NCBI GenBank assembly: GCA_008694505.1
Contig: VZDJ01000216.1
Location: 2,961,539 to 3,025,538 of the forward strand
Source: Cyanoderma ruficeps
Lineage: Eukaryota > Chordata > Aves > Passeriformes > Timaliidae
Length of the DNA stretch: 64,000 bases
Direction: 5' to 3'
Shown here: positions 47,799-58,269 of the stretch, piece by piece
Layout: every line of letters starts with the position of its first letter
How positions within the stretch are numbered: position 1 is the stretch's first letter
Notes under the pieces: model-generated
Told to the model about the DNA's origin: nothing
What the model saw: only the letters and a program-made list of their open reading frames with translations
Database searches by the model: none
Position numbers and translations under genes: made by a program

Positions 47799-50700
47799 CT
47801 GGGAAGGATGCAGGACTCACTGGGCAGGGGTACCAGGGAAGGAGGGAGCAGGGGAAATACAGGACACAGCTCCCAAATGGGAGTGAGCACAGGACAGAGA
47901 GGCCATCTGGGGCTTCTCTGGTCACCCTATGTGGGGGTCCAGAAGGACCAGACTGTGAGCACTGGCTCCAGAGATCCTGCTGTCCCCTCACTGCCTCCCT
48001 GGGAGATCATGTGCTCTAGGTCACAGCAGGCTTCACCACCTCTGTGGGAGCTATTTTGGGACTGTCTCTCATCTTCAGTCTGCTCCTCCACAGCTGACAT
48101 GAGCCCATTTACTCTCAAGGCAGACAGCAGCCACCCCTGCTCTCCTCTGTCCCCTGTTCCCACTTCCAGACAGTTCTGGGTGCAAGAATCACTGTACCCT
48201 TACCCGGTCACAGAGATGGAGGGCAGTCAGCAGCAGGAAGGCCCCTGTTGTGGGTCTGTACAGCCTCCAGTAGTGCTTTTCCAAACTTTTAGACTTTAAA
48301 AACCTGCAGCAGGAGAGAGGAAACCACTGAGGGGCTGCTGGCTGTGGTGTTTCAAGCAGGGCACACCTTGTCTCCCTGTGGGCCATGAGGCATCTTCCCT
48401 CCTTGCAGCAGCTTGGGGCCACATGAGGCATTTCAGAGAAGCCACGAGTGTGCCCAGAACTCTCCACCACCTGCACTGCAACCTAAGCCCAGCTCTGCCC
48501 CAGCTTTGTGGAAGTGGTAGGTCTTGAGGCAGTGGGGGTAAAGAGGGGATGGATTAAAAGATCTTGTAGGTTTAAGCCCACCACTCTTAAATCTGTCCTT
48601 TGCTTTGCAGTGTAGAGGTGGCTTTGAAGCTCCCTGGGATATCCTGTTCCCCCATCTACATCTGTGAGTGAAACAAGACATAGAGAAGGTGCAGAGGAGT
48701 GTCACAAAACCTGCCAGGAGCTGCACTGTGTATGCCAGGAGTTCTTAGGAAAATAGGAGTAAACAGTGGGAAAAAACAGCATGGAGTCCTCTTGGCCTTG
48801 GAAAGGACCCAAGTCAGAGGGGGGACGGCAGAGCAGGCAGGGAGTGCCGGCCATCTGGCTCCAGGGAAGGCAGCAGCTCTCAAGGAGACTGAAGGGAAAA
48901 GGCAGCCAAAGCAGGGCACAACAGGAGCTCCTGTTCCTCCATCTCTCAGTCACGTGTGGCTCACGACAGCAGATCTCAGGGTGACAGTGGCCAACAGGCT
49001 TGTGGAAAGGGTTGGGGAGGCACGAAGAGCAGCAGCCAGGCCAGGCAAAGGGGATGATGAAGAAGAGCCTGTTGTCGTGCTTGAGGGCACAACCAACCTC
49101 CTGAGTCTAGAAGGAATCTCTGGAGAGAAGGTCTGTTACAGAGCCCTCCTCCAGGGTGCCAAGCAATGGGGAACATGAAAGGCTGGTCCTGAACTAGAGA
49201 TCAACTCTTCTGGCACTTCAGCATCATTCTTCCAACACCTAAAGTTGCAATTGACCCTGGATCTCTTTTGGATGTTGAAAACCAAACTGTCTGATGGCTG
49301 TTGCTTCTCCAGCTCACACATTCTGGATGTTTACCCACCACTGTTATCCCACTGCAGCACCACAGAGAGTTTCAGCTGAGCTCATGCTGCTGATGCTTAT
49401 CCCCAGGCTGCTGGTGAGGCTGAACTGTGGTTGCAGAGGAGGGAGCTGGGAGGAGAGGGCACAGACAGAGAGAGATGGTGCTGGCCAGGAAGAACAAGCC
49501 TGTTAGAGCACACAACCCACAGCTCACCTGTTTTTCAGGTATCTGAGGAAATCAGGGTGAACCACCAGGTATTTGTCCATTGTGAAATCTTCATCGAATT
49601 TCTGCCGGGGCTTCTGCCTAAGGACAGGAATGGGGAGACTCAAGACAAGCACTTACACCTCATCACAGCTGGAAAGGATCAGCCCTGATGCACTTGATGC
49701 ACTTGGTGGTAAGAGAAGAACCACAAACACTCTGAAGATATTCTGTATCATTTCCCACATTATGACAAAGCCTCTGTAGCCTGTGTGCATTGCAGAGGAA
49801 AAGATCAGGGAGGACAGACAACAAAAGGAGACAGGAATATCAAAAGGATGTGTTTGTATAGGCAGAAATCGGTGAAACTAGGCCTTCATCCATGAGCAGG
49901 CCACAGCAGACCAGCCAGCAGCATGTGTTCATGCCCAAAAGCCACAAAGCTTTCTCTAAGTTCTGGCCACACATCACTGAGATCAGCTACCTCTGGGAAA
50001 AAGGTGTATTGACTACAGCAGTGCTCAGGTCTGTGGAGGAAATGAGAGATTTCTGCCTGCAAGTCTGCCAGGGGAGGGAGGCTTTACCCTGGCTTTACCG
50101 TGGCCTGGTCCTCCATAGGGTTGAGCACTGGGAGAGGAAAAGAGCACAACAGAGAGCTTGTCACTGGAGGAGTACAGGGAGCTATAGATTCTTTTACCCG
50201 CTGAGGTTCAAGAATCCTTTCCTGATGTCCTTGTTGAACAGAAGAGCCTCCAGCCACTCATAGTCTCTCGCTCCCTCCAGGAAGTGAATGTATCTGACAT
50301 GCTAAGAAAACAAGCGAGCATTAGTGAACAGCACTTTGAAAAAAATGCAAGCAGACATCTTGGCTCACTGAGTTTCTTGGACACACATCTTCAGTCTGCA
50401 GCTCTCAAGCAGCCCACAGCAGCAGAATGGAGATAACACCTGATATGCAGCTCCTTCTACATGCCACAAGGCTGGGGTGGCCTTGACACAACTTGCCACT
50501 GCAAACACTCACTCTGAGCCAAGGCAGTGCAGGTCCTCTCACTGAGGGTAATGCTAAAGGGCTGCCTCAGCCCCTCTGCTCCTTGTGGGAAGAGCAGAAA
50601 GGAAGCACACAGACAAACAGCATCCTGTCAAAGCTGTGCATGCACACAGCAGGGACCTCACTTACTTTATCCTGTGGGATGTGGCTGAACCCTCTGTGCC

Positions 50701-53700
50701 TCAAGATCTGAAGAGAGGAAACCAGGGAGTAGGCTGTGAATCCATAAAAGGAGGTTTTTGTTCCCACATCTTTTTCATAACCCTTGATTACAGCCCCGCT
50801 CACCCTGGCCAAGGAAATTAAACAGAGGAGCAGAGTTAGGTGACCACTGAAACCCCTCACATGCACATTCACATAGGAAAAGCCAGGGAGGAGGGGAAGA
50901 CTAGGCCCATTCTGGTTGGCACCCTGATCTGCAGGAGAGCCCCTGCTGTGGAGATGGCTCTTTGTGGCTCATTGGTGACCACAGGCTTTGGATATTTAGT
51001 AACTTTCCAATTACTTTTGGACTTTTTGTCTCCTGCCATCCATCATTTTGGCACTTGGGAATGAGTGGAATACTAGAAGAGATGAAGTGATCCAGCCACA
51101 GTTAGGGGCTAGCCACAATAAACTAGCTATGCATCTTCTGAGAAGGGAGGCTGCCTTACCTGAAGACGTAGTCATGGGAGTCAATCTCCTGGCCCATGCC
51201 AGAGTTATTCAGTATTCCTCCATTCCCCACAACAGCACAGCTGATGCACGTGGGCACACTGCTGTCATGGTTGGCCAGGAGCAGCTGCTGGTGGGGCTTT
51301 GGGGGCAGCAGGGAAATGACCTCCTTTACCACTGTGAAGCAAACACAGTGGTGAGTTATCAAGAGCCTTTGGGATGGACACAGTGAAACCACCATGAGAT
51401 CCTCCTAGACTGATGCCTTTGATGGGGAGATGCTGCAAACTTCCTACTCAGCATAAGGTTCCTGTTAGGAGTCTGAAAGTCCCACCCTGAGGGACTCACG
51501 TGAATAATTGAGGTCCATGAAGCCATAGGGGGGTATAAAATGCTCCAGGCGGTTCCATTCACTGTCACTGAAGTGTCTCTTGTCTATGAAGAGTGTGATG
51601 TTGGGCAGGAAAAGATCCCGCAGCCAGTCAGACTTGGCAGCCCTGGCCCTCACTGATTCAGAGCAGGTCTTGAAAAACAAAAAGGAAACAATAATGACTG
51701 ATAAGCAGAGGTGATAAACCTGTCTGAGTGCTGGTGCTTCTGTGCCTGTCTGTGGCAGGACCAAGGAGGAACACAGAAACTCCAGTGGTACCTCATCCAT
51801 TCCCTTCATGATCCCCATCACCAGGAACACAAAGCACAATTTTAACTACGTCCATAACCAGCTGGTGAAAAGTCAGACAAGGGAGCCAGAATGACCCCAA
51901 GTCTCTGGACTTTCCTCTTCAGAACAACAGGCCTGTCATGCTTAAATGTTTTACTGGGTTTGGGCCTCATTAGCTGATGCAAATTAACATTTGTAATAGG
52001 TCTGACCTAAACGCACCAAATAAGGCTGTAAGCACTAAGAATATGCTACAATAATATATACATGCTATAATGAGCAGTCCCTGTTGGCAACACACCTCAC
52101 AAGGTGCTGAGTGCACCCCAGGAAACACTGACGAAAAAATGAAATCAAATCACCATTGCCACTCCCTTTAAGGGTGAGAAAAAATGTGCAACAACTTGTT
52201 CAATGTCATAAACAAATCAGTGAAATGTGCAGTTGAGAAGGGAATCCAAGCCAGCTTATCCTACAAAGAGGATCTCACTGCAGCTGGCAAGAGTGAGGCT
52301 GTGTGTGCAGATGGAAAGCAAACAGCTCTACTACACTGAATTTTCTGCTGAGTCAATTTGGGCTCTGCTTTCTAAGACAACTTCCCCAAACACCTACTGA
52401 AATACAAAACAGAGACCAAAGGGATCCTCATGCCCAGCTCAAATCCCCAGCAATGGCTGCATTGCCAAAGCCTGGCTGAGTGCTCCCTGGCTGAGCTGGG
52501 CTCTCTGTGGTGGAGGAGGATGACAACCCTGTCACAGCCTGAGGAGACAGCCCTCATTCTGCCTGTCACCACAGGAGAGCACTGAGGACAGCCTTGTCAA
52601 GGGTTTCATGGTGGCATCATTTCACTCATATTTTATGTCCAGAAACAGGGACATTCCCATACCTGCTCAAGCAGGTACTGTCCAAGGCTTGGTGCTTCTT
52701 GTGCCTCCAGAGCTAGACTGGATCATACCAGAGCAACAAGGGAAAACTCTGATCATGTAGGAAATAAAGAAGGGGGGAATGGTTCTAGTGACTCCCTCTC
52801 TCTGCAGAATTACAGATCAGGTTTGGGAGTGAGACACAACATGTGAGAAGGTGACCCACCTCTTCCAAGCCTGCCAGAAACAGGGATGCCAGGGAAAACT
52901 GCTCTGGGTAAGCTTTACAGAGAGTTACCAGCATAGGATGGGGGACAGTGACAGTATGAGACACCATAACCTGTCCCATCTGCTTGCTGAGAACTTTGCT
53001 GTAGTTCACTCCTTTCCTAAAGGCCCTGTTCCTGGACATTAGTAATTATGAGATGCTCAAATTTAACTAACCTGAGTCTTCATGTGAATGCACATGTTGT
53101 ATACAGAAGTCTTCCTGCCACCAGCATCTGCATATACCAATGAGTGACCTACCAGCTCTGAAATCATCCCCAACTGCAAAGGGCACACATGCCCAGGGGC
53201 CAGCAGACAAGGAGCTCAATGGGGAGACACCATTCTTGGTGACCATCCACGCCATCCCACCTACCGAGGGTGGGGATGAGTTATCCAGCAGGTACTCATC
53301 CTCAAAATCCCAGTGTGGCTCAGATGTAAAGTTAGCAGCGCTCAGTTTCCTCTTCTGTGTCACTGCAGCAGTCTGAGGAGCTGGTCTTACAGTTTTCATT
53401 GATGCAGGAGGTGCTTTGGGTTTTGCTTGGTCTATGGATATGTTGTTCTCAGGTGCTCCCTTTGCCCCAGAAGATGGTTTCACTGTTGCCTTCTCCTTGC
53501 CTTCCTTCTCCTTGGGAGGTGGTTTCACTGTTGTCTTTTCCTTGGCTTCTTCCACCCATGCAGCTGGCCCCTCTGTTGTTCTCCCCTTGTTTTCCTGCAC
53601 TACAGGGGTTGTTTTCACTGCTGTCTTCTTGATTCCTTCCAACTGGGGCGGTGGTTTCACAGCCATGTTCTCCCTGGCTTCCTTAACCCTCACAACTGGT

Positions 53701-56700
53701 TTCATTGTTTCCTTCTGCTCCTCCTTTCCATTCCATCTTGGTGTCTTCTCCACCACATCTTTGAGCCTTGCAATGTGTCCTCCCAAAGTCACCTTCAAAA
53801 TGCTCCTGGAGTTCCCATTATCAGAACAATTTAAACCCTGTTGCTCTCGGGTGTCTACTTGTTGTGTCTCTGGGGCATGTTGGAAAATATTCAATTTCCT
53901 GAATGCAATCGAAGGAAAAGCAGATACATCACACACACTTAACACTGAACACCCTTCAGCCCATTTCTAGTGCTCTTGACTGAGACTCTCTCTGTGCTTT
54001 AGAGCAATTTCATTTTAAACTTTGCCAAAATGTTATTCAACTTCCTACGCCATTCTAGCCTGAATATTGCTTATCTCCCCACTAGGCAAACCCAGAAGCA
54101 CACATTCTCTCCTCAGCACTTGGCACACGAAACATTCACACTGGCAGTAACAGCCAACCAGTACAGCTCAGCTTTGCCATGCACTGGGCAGGCCCCTGGC
54201 AATGTCCCCGGAGCACTGCGGGGTTGGTTTGGAGATCCTGGGCTCAGGACACGGCACACACCATGGAGGCAGCCATCTGCCTCTCTCCTCTGCCAGCACA
54301 GCCCTGTGCTTCAGCAACAGAGCATCAAGATCTTCCAGAATTCAGGAGGGGAAGTCTAAGAAGAAGCGAAACTCACTTCTTTACCCTACATCACCTCTTG
54401 AGCTTTTGGGGCCACAGGGCACTTCTCTCTCCTCCTCCACCTTGGTCAGGTAATGCAAGGGCATCACACAGCACTCACCAGGCACATGTGTCTGAAGGCA
54501 GACACTGTGAAGCTATTAAAATGCAAAATATCTACATTTTTAGCACTTGCCTCTAATATTGCAGCTGCCTTGTTGCCTGACTCAGATGCACAGGCAGGTA
54601 CAAGGTTATCACAGGAGGACACATCTGCCGACAGCAGAAGAGCCACCTGCAACAAGACTGTGCTGAAACCCAGGAAAAAACAAAATCAAGGCAGAAGTGG
54701 TGGGGTTTTGTCCTAAACATTCCCTCTTCTCTGCACATGGCTGGAGGGTAGAACAGGAAAAAGGAAGGTGAACAATATCTGCAGCTGAGCTTTTATGTAC
54801 AGCAAAGCCTTCCAGGACAAACCAGCACGGTTGTGGCAGTCTGATTCCACACTCAGGTTCAGCCTTTGCATGACGCACTTGTGTCGGAACGCTGTGGATT
54901 GCTTCAGAAGTGATAATGGGAGGAAAAGCACTCCTGCAGATAACAGGCTGCAGATAGCAGCTCAGTTGCTGCTAAAATTTGATGGATGTCATACCACTCT
55001 GAAAGTGCTCAGGAAATGATCAACTAAGGAGGCTTTTAAAAATCATTTCATATCAGATAAATACGTGAACCTTTGCAAGGCTAAAAGGGTGAGGTTGTAG
55101 CAAATGGCCTATCAGCTCTGCCTCTCTCATAATCATTAGCCACTTTCAACCAACTGTGCAGCATGTTCTTTCTGTCATAGTGCTTCATGTATAAACTTAC
55201 TGTTACTGTTTACTGCCCAATAGGAGAAAAGATTTTATATGGACACTCTAAATAAAGAGAAATTTGGTAAGGTAGCTCAGGCAGATCTTAAATCCCTTGG
55301 TGAATTTCTGTTGTATTTTTAAGATGGTGTTTAAAACTTTGAAATTAAAGGGCAGAGAACAAATGAAACAGGAGTTTCCCTACGAGAAACCATCCCCCAC
55401 TCCAGGCTTTCCCTATGTGCTGTCTTGCAGGGCAGATTCCACCTCAGTCTATTACACTTTCACTTCAAATGCTGTACCAGAGACTAAAGTGTAAAACTAA
55501 GGGCTCTCCACATCCCAAAACTTGCTCCCTGCAGTCAGGCCCACACGGCCAGGGTGGTGCTTACACAGGACCCTTCTCTCCTGACCAGCATTTTAAACCC
55601 AGATAAATGGTCAAAGCAGCTCCGTGAATTTCAGGCTCTAGAGTCCAGCTGGCAAACAACTGCAGAAGCTCAATGACATTTACTGTCATTTTCCTCCCCT
55701 TTTACAAAGCCCAAGGACAAATAGAGGATAAAGCCATGAAAATGCTGCTTTGTGTATTCTAGGTGACATACAAGGTACAGAAATAGAACTGCCACACAGA
55801 CAACCACACACAGCTCATACCTTGTGTTTTACTTAAGTTGTATAAATACAGGCGTTTCCATTCTCTGAAACTACAGCAGAAGGAAATGGCTTCAAGCAAC
55901 TGAACATAGAGAGCCACTTCTTGTTCCAGCTCTGCCACTGATGGGCTCTGGGATCAAGGACAACTCACTTCACTTCTCTACACCTCCTCCTTCTCTTCTT
56001 TCCCTCCCACCTCCTTTGTGCAGATTCCAACCTCTCCAAGTTGACAGCTGTCCTCAAAGTGTGGTCTCAAGCTGCTAAAGCTGAGCTGAACTCAAGTCAC
56101 CTCCAGAAGAGCTGCAGATGTTCCCAGCCTCACTCCTCCTGCCTGCCCCCACAGCACCAGTCCAGGCATTCAGCTGAGAACCAAACCAAGAGGAGCTCAC
56201 TGGGAGCGTTGGGACGAGGTGAGGGTGGTGGGGAGACTGGGGAGTGGTGCTTCCTACACACAGCACCAACACATCCACCAGCCATTCCTGTACTGGGAAA
56301 GGCCCAGGTGTCTGCAAGGGCTCATGCAAGGAGCAGTGCTCCCAGCCAGTGATGCTGGAGACATTTCACTGTAATTCCCTCCACACCCATTTCTGTAGGA
56401 CTTACTTGACCATTTATATAAAATAGATATCAAGATATCATCTCTACATGACACTGGTGTCCCGGTGTGCAGCATATTTTGTGTTAGGAATCAGCTGCTG
56501 AACTTGCCATAAATTCAAAGCCATCCCATCAAATTCACTGTCCAGCAATGCAGTCTGGATTAGGGCTCAATAAGGTCCTTCTGGGAGCCAACAGGAAAAG
56601 CAGATACTATGCAGTGCCGAAGTATGAAAACAGGTAGGATTAATGAAGCAAAAGCTGCTTTAGACAGCTACAAAAGGAAGCCCTGGAAGATAGTGAGCCA

Positions 56701-56991
56701 AGAGAACCAGGTTTTTGACTGTGGATCTTCCAACACCATGCTCTGCTAAAGTAAAGTGGTCACCTAACTCAGATCAGGGTAAAAAAGACAGACAGAGAGA
56801 GAAAGCGAGCACAAGCACTCACACCAGACAGTGCATGCCACAAAGGAACACGACCCTTACCTGAAAATCTTTGTCTTTGCCAAGCCAAACAAGGAGCTGG
56901 AATTGGCCATGAAGAGGCAGAACTGTGTTAAAACAACGAGGCAAATCAGGGCTCTGGCAATTTTTGGGAGCCTTATCCTGGAGCAGTGCAT
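47628..56991 (-). CDS. ST6GALNAC1: ST6GALNAC1, alpha-N-acetylgalactosaminide alpha-2,6-sialyltransferase 1
   Basis: A Golgi type II enzyme that makes sialyl-Tn and related O-glycans by adding alpha2,6-sialic acid to GalNAc on Ser/Thr (family knowledge). Nine coding exons give 569 residues, close to known orthologues. Order: basic tail; signal-anchor (about 11-29); a long hydrophilic stem (45-255) with six degenerate 14-16-residue Lys/Glu/Pro repeats (108-195); then the GT29 domain. Motif L starts at Cys340 ([16 protein letters not shown]); motif S is 497-512 ([16 protein letters not shown]); motif III is HYYD (530-533); motif VS is His545-x4-Glu550. Sequons include Asn278 and Asn353. All splice junctions are GT-AG and in phase. 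Shared exon sizes with ST6GALNAC2 indicate an ancient tandem duplication. All catalytic motifs are intact. Confidence 0.97.
48204..48303 (-). CDS. ST6GALNAC1: ST6GALNAC1 coding exon 8 (sialylmotif S)
   Basis: 100 bases encoding [17 protein letters not shown]; same length as ST6GALNAC2 exon 9. Confidence 0.96.
49528..49617 (-). CDS. ST6GALNAC1: ST6GALNAC1 coding exon 7
   Basis: 90 bases encoding [17 protein letters not shown], parallel to [10 protein letters not shown] in the paralogue. Confidence 0.95.
50198..50301 (-). CDS. ST6GALNAC1: ST6GALNAC1 coding exon 6
   Basis: 104 bases ([20 protein letters not shown]); a second AG eight bases downstream was rejected because it breaks the frame. 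Confidence 0.94.
50666..50804 (-). CDS. ST6GALNAC1: ST6GALNAC1 coding exon 5
   Basis: 139 bases completing motif L ([16 protein letters not shown]); identical in length and phase to ST6GALNAC2 exon 6. Confidence 0.96.
51160..51331 (-). CDS. ST6GALNAC1: ST6GALNAC1 coding exon 4 (sialylmotif L)
   Basis: 172 bases with [16 protein letters not shown] and IDSHDYVFR, the donor-binding motif. Confidence 0.96.
51500..51668 (-). CDS. ST6GALNAC1: ST6GALNAC1 coding exon 3
   Basis: 169 bases at the start of the catalytic region ([21 protein letters not shown]), with a sequon at Asn278. Counterpart of ST6GALNAC2 exon 4. Confidence 0.95.
53265..53898 (-). CDS. ST6GALNAC1: ST6GALNAC1 coding exon 2 (repeat-rich stem)
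   Basis: One 634-base exon encodes almost the whole stem, including the Lys/Glu/Pro repeats. Acceptor GCATTCAG, donor GTAGGT. It replaces the two small stem exons of ST6GALNAC2. Confidence 0.93.
53445..53708 (-). repeat. degenerate tandem repeat in ST6GALNAC1 stem
   Basis: Six in-frame units of about 45 bases (14-16 residues), each with a core like VKPPP followed by Glu/Lys-rich residues. Only Thr (and a few Ser) are potential O-glycan sites, so this is more a charged spacer than a classic mucin domain. Confidence 0.8.
56861..56991 (-). CDS. ST6GALNAC1: ST6GALNAC1 coding exon 1
   Basis: ATG at 56989-56991 in context CACCATGC. 131 bases encode a basic N-terminus and the signal-anchor ([16 protein letters not shown]), ending with two bases of an Arg codon before GTAAGG. 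Confidence 0.92.
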
Positions 56992-56999
56992 GGTGAGAC

Positions 57000-58035
57000 G
57001 CCTGTGAGTGTCAGAGGTGCTGCTGCCCAGAGGTGCTCGCCAGGCGCTGCCTCACCAAGGTGTGTGAAGGACTGGGCTGGTCTTCCCTCTGGATCTCCCT
57101 ATAACAACGTGCACACCCTGCCTCCCAGCATTATCAGACTCTCTGCACACAGATCCAATTTCTTAGGCAAGATATCAGTTTTGTACTATTCCCGTCTATC
57201 ACCAGAAGCTTATTTAACAAAGAGCGGGGAATGGAACGCTTTTTACAGCAAACAATGGACGTTTCCTGTATTTTCCTTGATGATGTTGGTCTGTCCTAAA
57301 ATGGAAAACCTTTATCTCCAATGTGAAAGAAGCAGCACTGGGAACACACGTAAACTACGGAAGTGGCCATAGTTACAGTCCAGGAAACTTTCATAACACC
57401 ACCTTGCCCAAGGTTTTAGACATAACCCTAAACATATTCTTCATGCACTAATTGCTTGCAGCTCCGATCCAGAAGCAATCCCTGCCCCTCGTGATGATGG
57501 CTCGATACACATCCATCTTACCTTGTGGTTGGTTTGAAACAAAGTGACTTGGTGAAAATCCACCACAGAAAGAGGAGTTTGTGTTATGAAAATCCCCAGT
57601 CAGTGTGAAATCAATCTTTGGCAGTCCGGAGTACATCACCCCACCAGCAGAGGGAAAGATTTGCAAAGATGGACACCATAGCCAGAGAAATGTTTATTTC
57701 TACCAGGGATGTATTTTTTCAGCAAAGGGCTATTGTAACTTTTTATAGTGTTAAACATTAACCCTTAAAGTTCAAGGGGAGATGGCCATATTGCTTCTTA
57801 TGCATAGGCTGCTTTTGCACAGCTCTTATAAAACAATGCAGCTCAGATATAAAAAAAGCTTTTGCTGACAGTATCTGAAATCCCAGAAACACTCACACTG
57901 TTACTGAATACCCAGAGAATTGAAAGTTCCTGTTTCATGTCACAGCAAAACCAGTCAACAGGTTTCACAACTACAAGACTTTTATTGTTAATAGGGGTCC
58001 CAAAGGGAAATTCTGGAGCCAGGAAATGTTTTTCT
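57000..58035. other. upstream flank of ST6GALNAC1
   Basis: Should contain the ST6GALNAC1 promoter and any upstream non-coding exon. It is not CpG-rich, unlike the ST6GALNAC2 promoter. A minus-strand open frame (57448-57666) has a possible GTAAGA donor inside but no recognised domain. Confidence 0.4.
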
Positions 58036-58269
58036 TTAATCTCCTCCGTGTAACATTACTGCAAAACCAAGAACGACAAGGGATAGAAAAATTCCTACAA
58101 GCAGAAAAATATGGATTTCTTTGCTTTTAAGGATCTGTGCTGATGATTGTGGAGAACTTGTCTGTAGCACTCTCTGTTCAGGAGGGATTGTGCTTGGGGG
58201 AATATCCAAATATCTGGCAAGCATATTAGCCAAAAGCAGGCTTGCTATATGCAAAACAGGGCTTTTCAC
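58036..58269 (-). CDS. possible last exon of an unrecognised membrane protein
   Basis: An open frame of up to 77 residues ends in a strongly hydrophobic segment (IFLLVGIFLSLVVLGFAVML) followed by a short tail and TAA, resembling a C-terminal membrane anchor. Possible acceptors (CTTGCCAG, GCATATAG) lie within it, so only its 3' part may be coding. I cannot name the family or find upstream exons. Chance is a fair alternative. Confidence 0.2.
   Translation of the reverse strand: MKSPVLHIASLLLANMLARYLDIPPSTIPPEQRVLQTSSPQSSAQILKSKEIHIFLLVGIFLSLVVLGFAVMLHGGD

Noticed and set aside
53357..53970. plus-strand frames opposite ST6GALNAC1 exon 2
   Set aside because: Antisense shadow of the repeat-rich stem exon.
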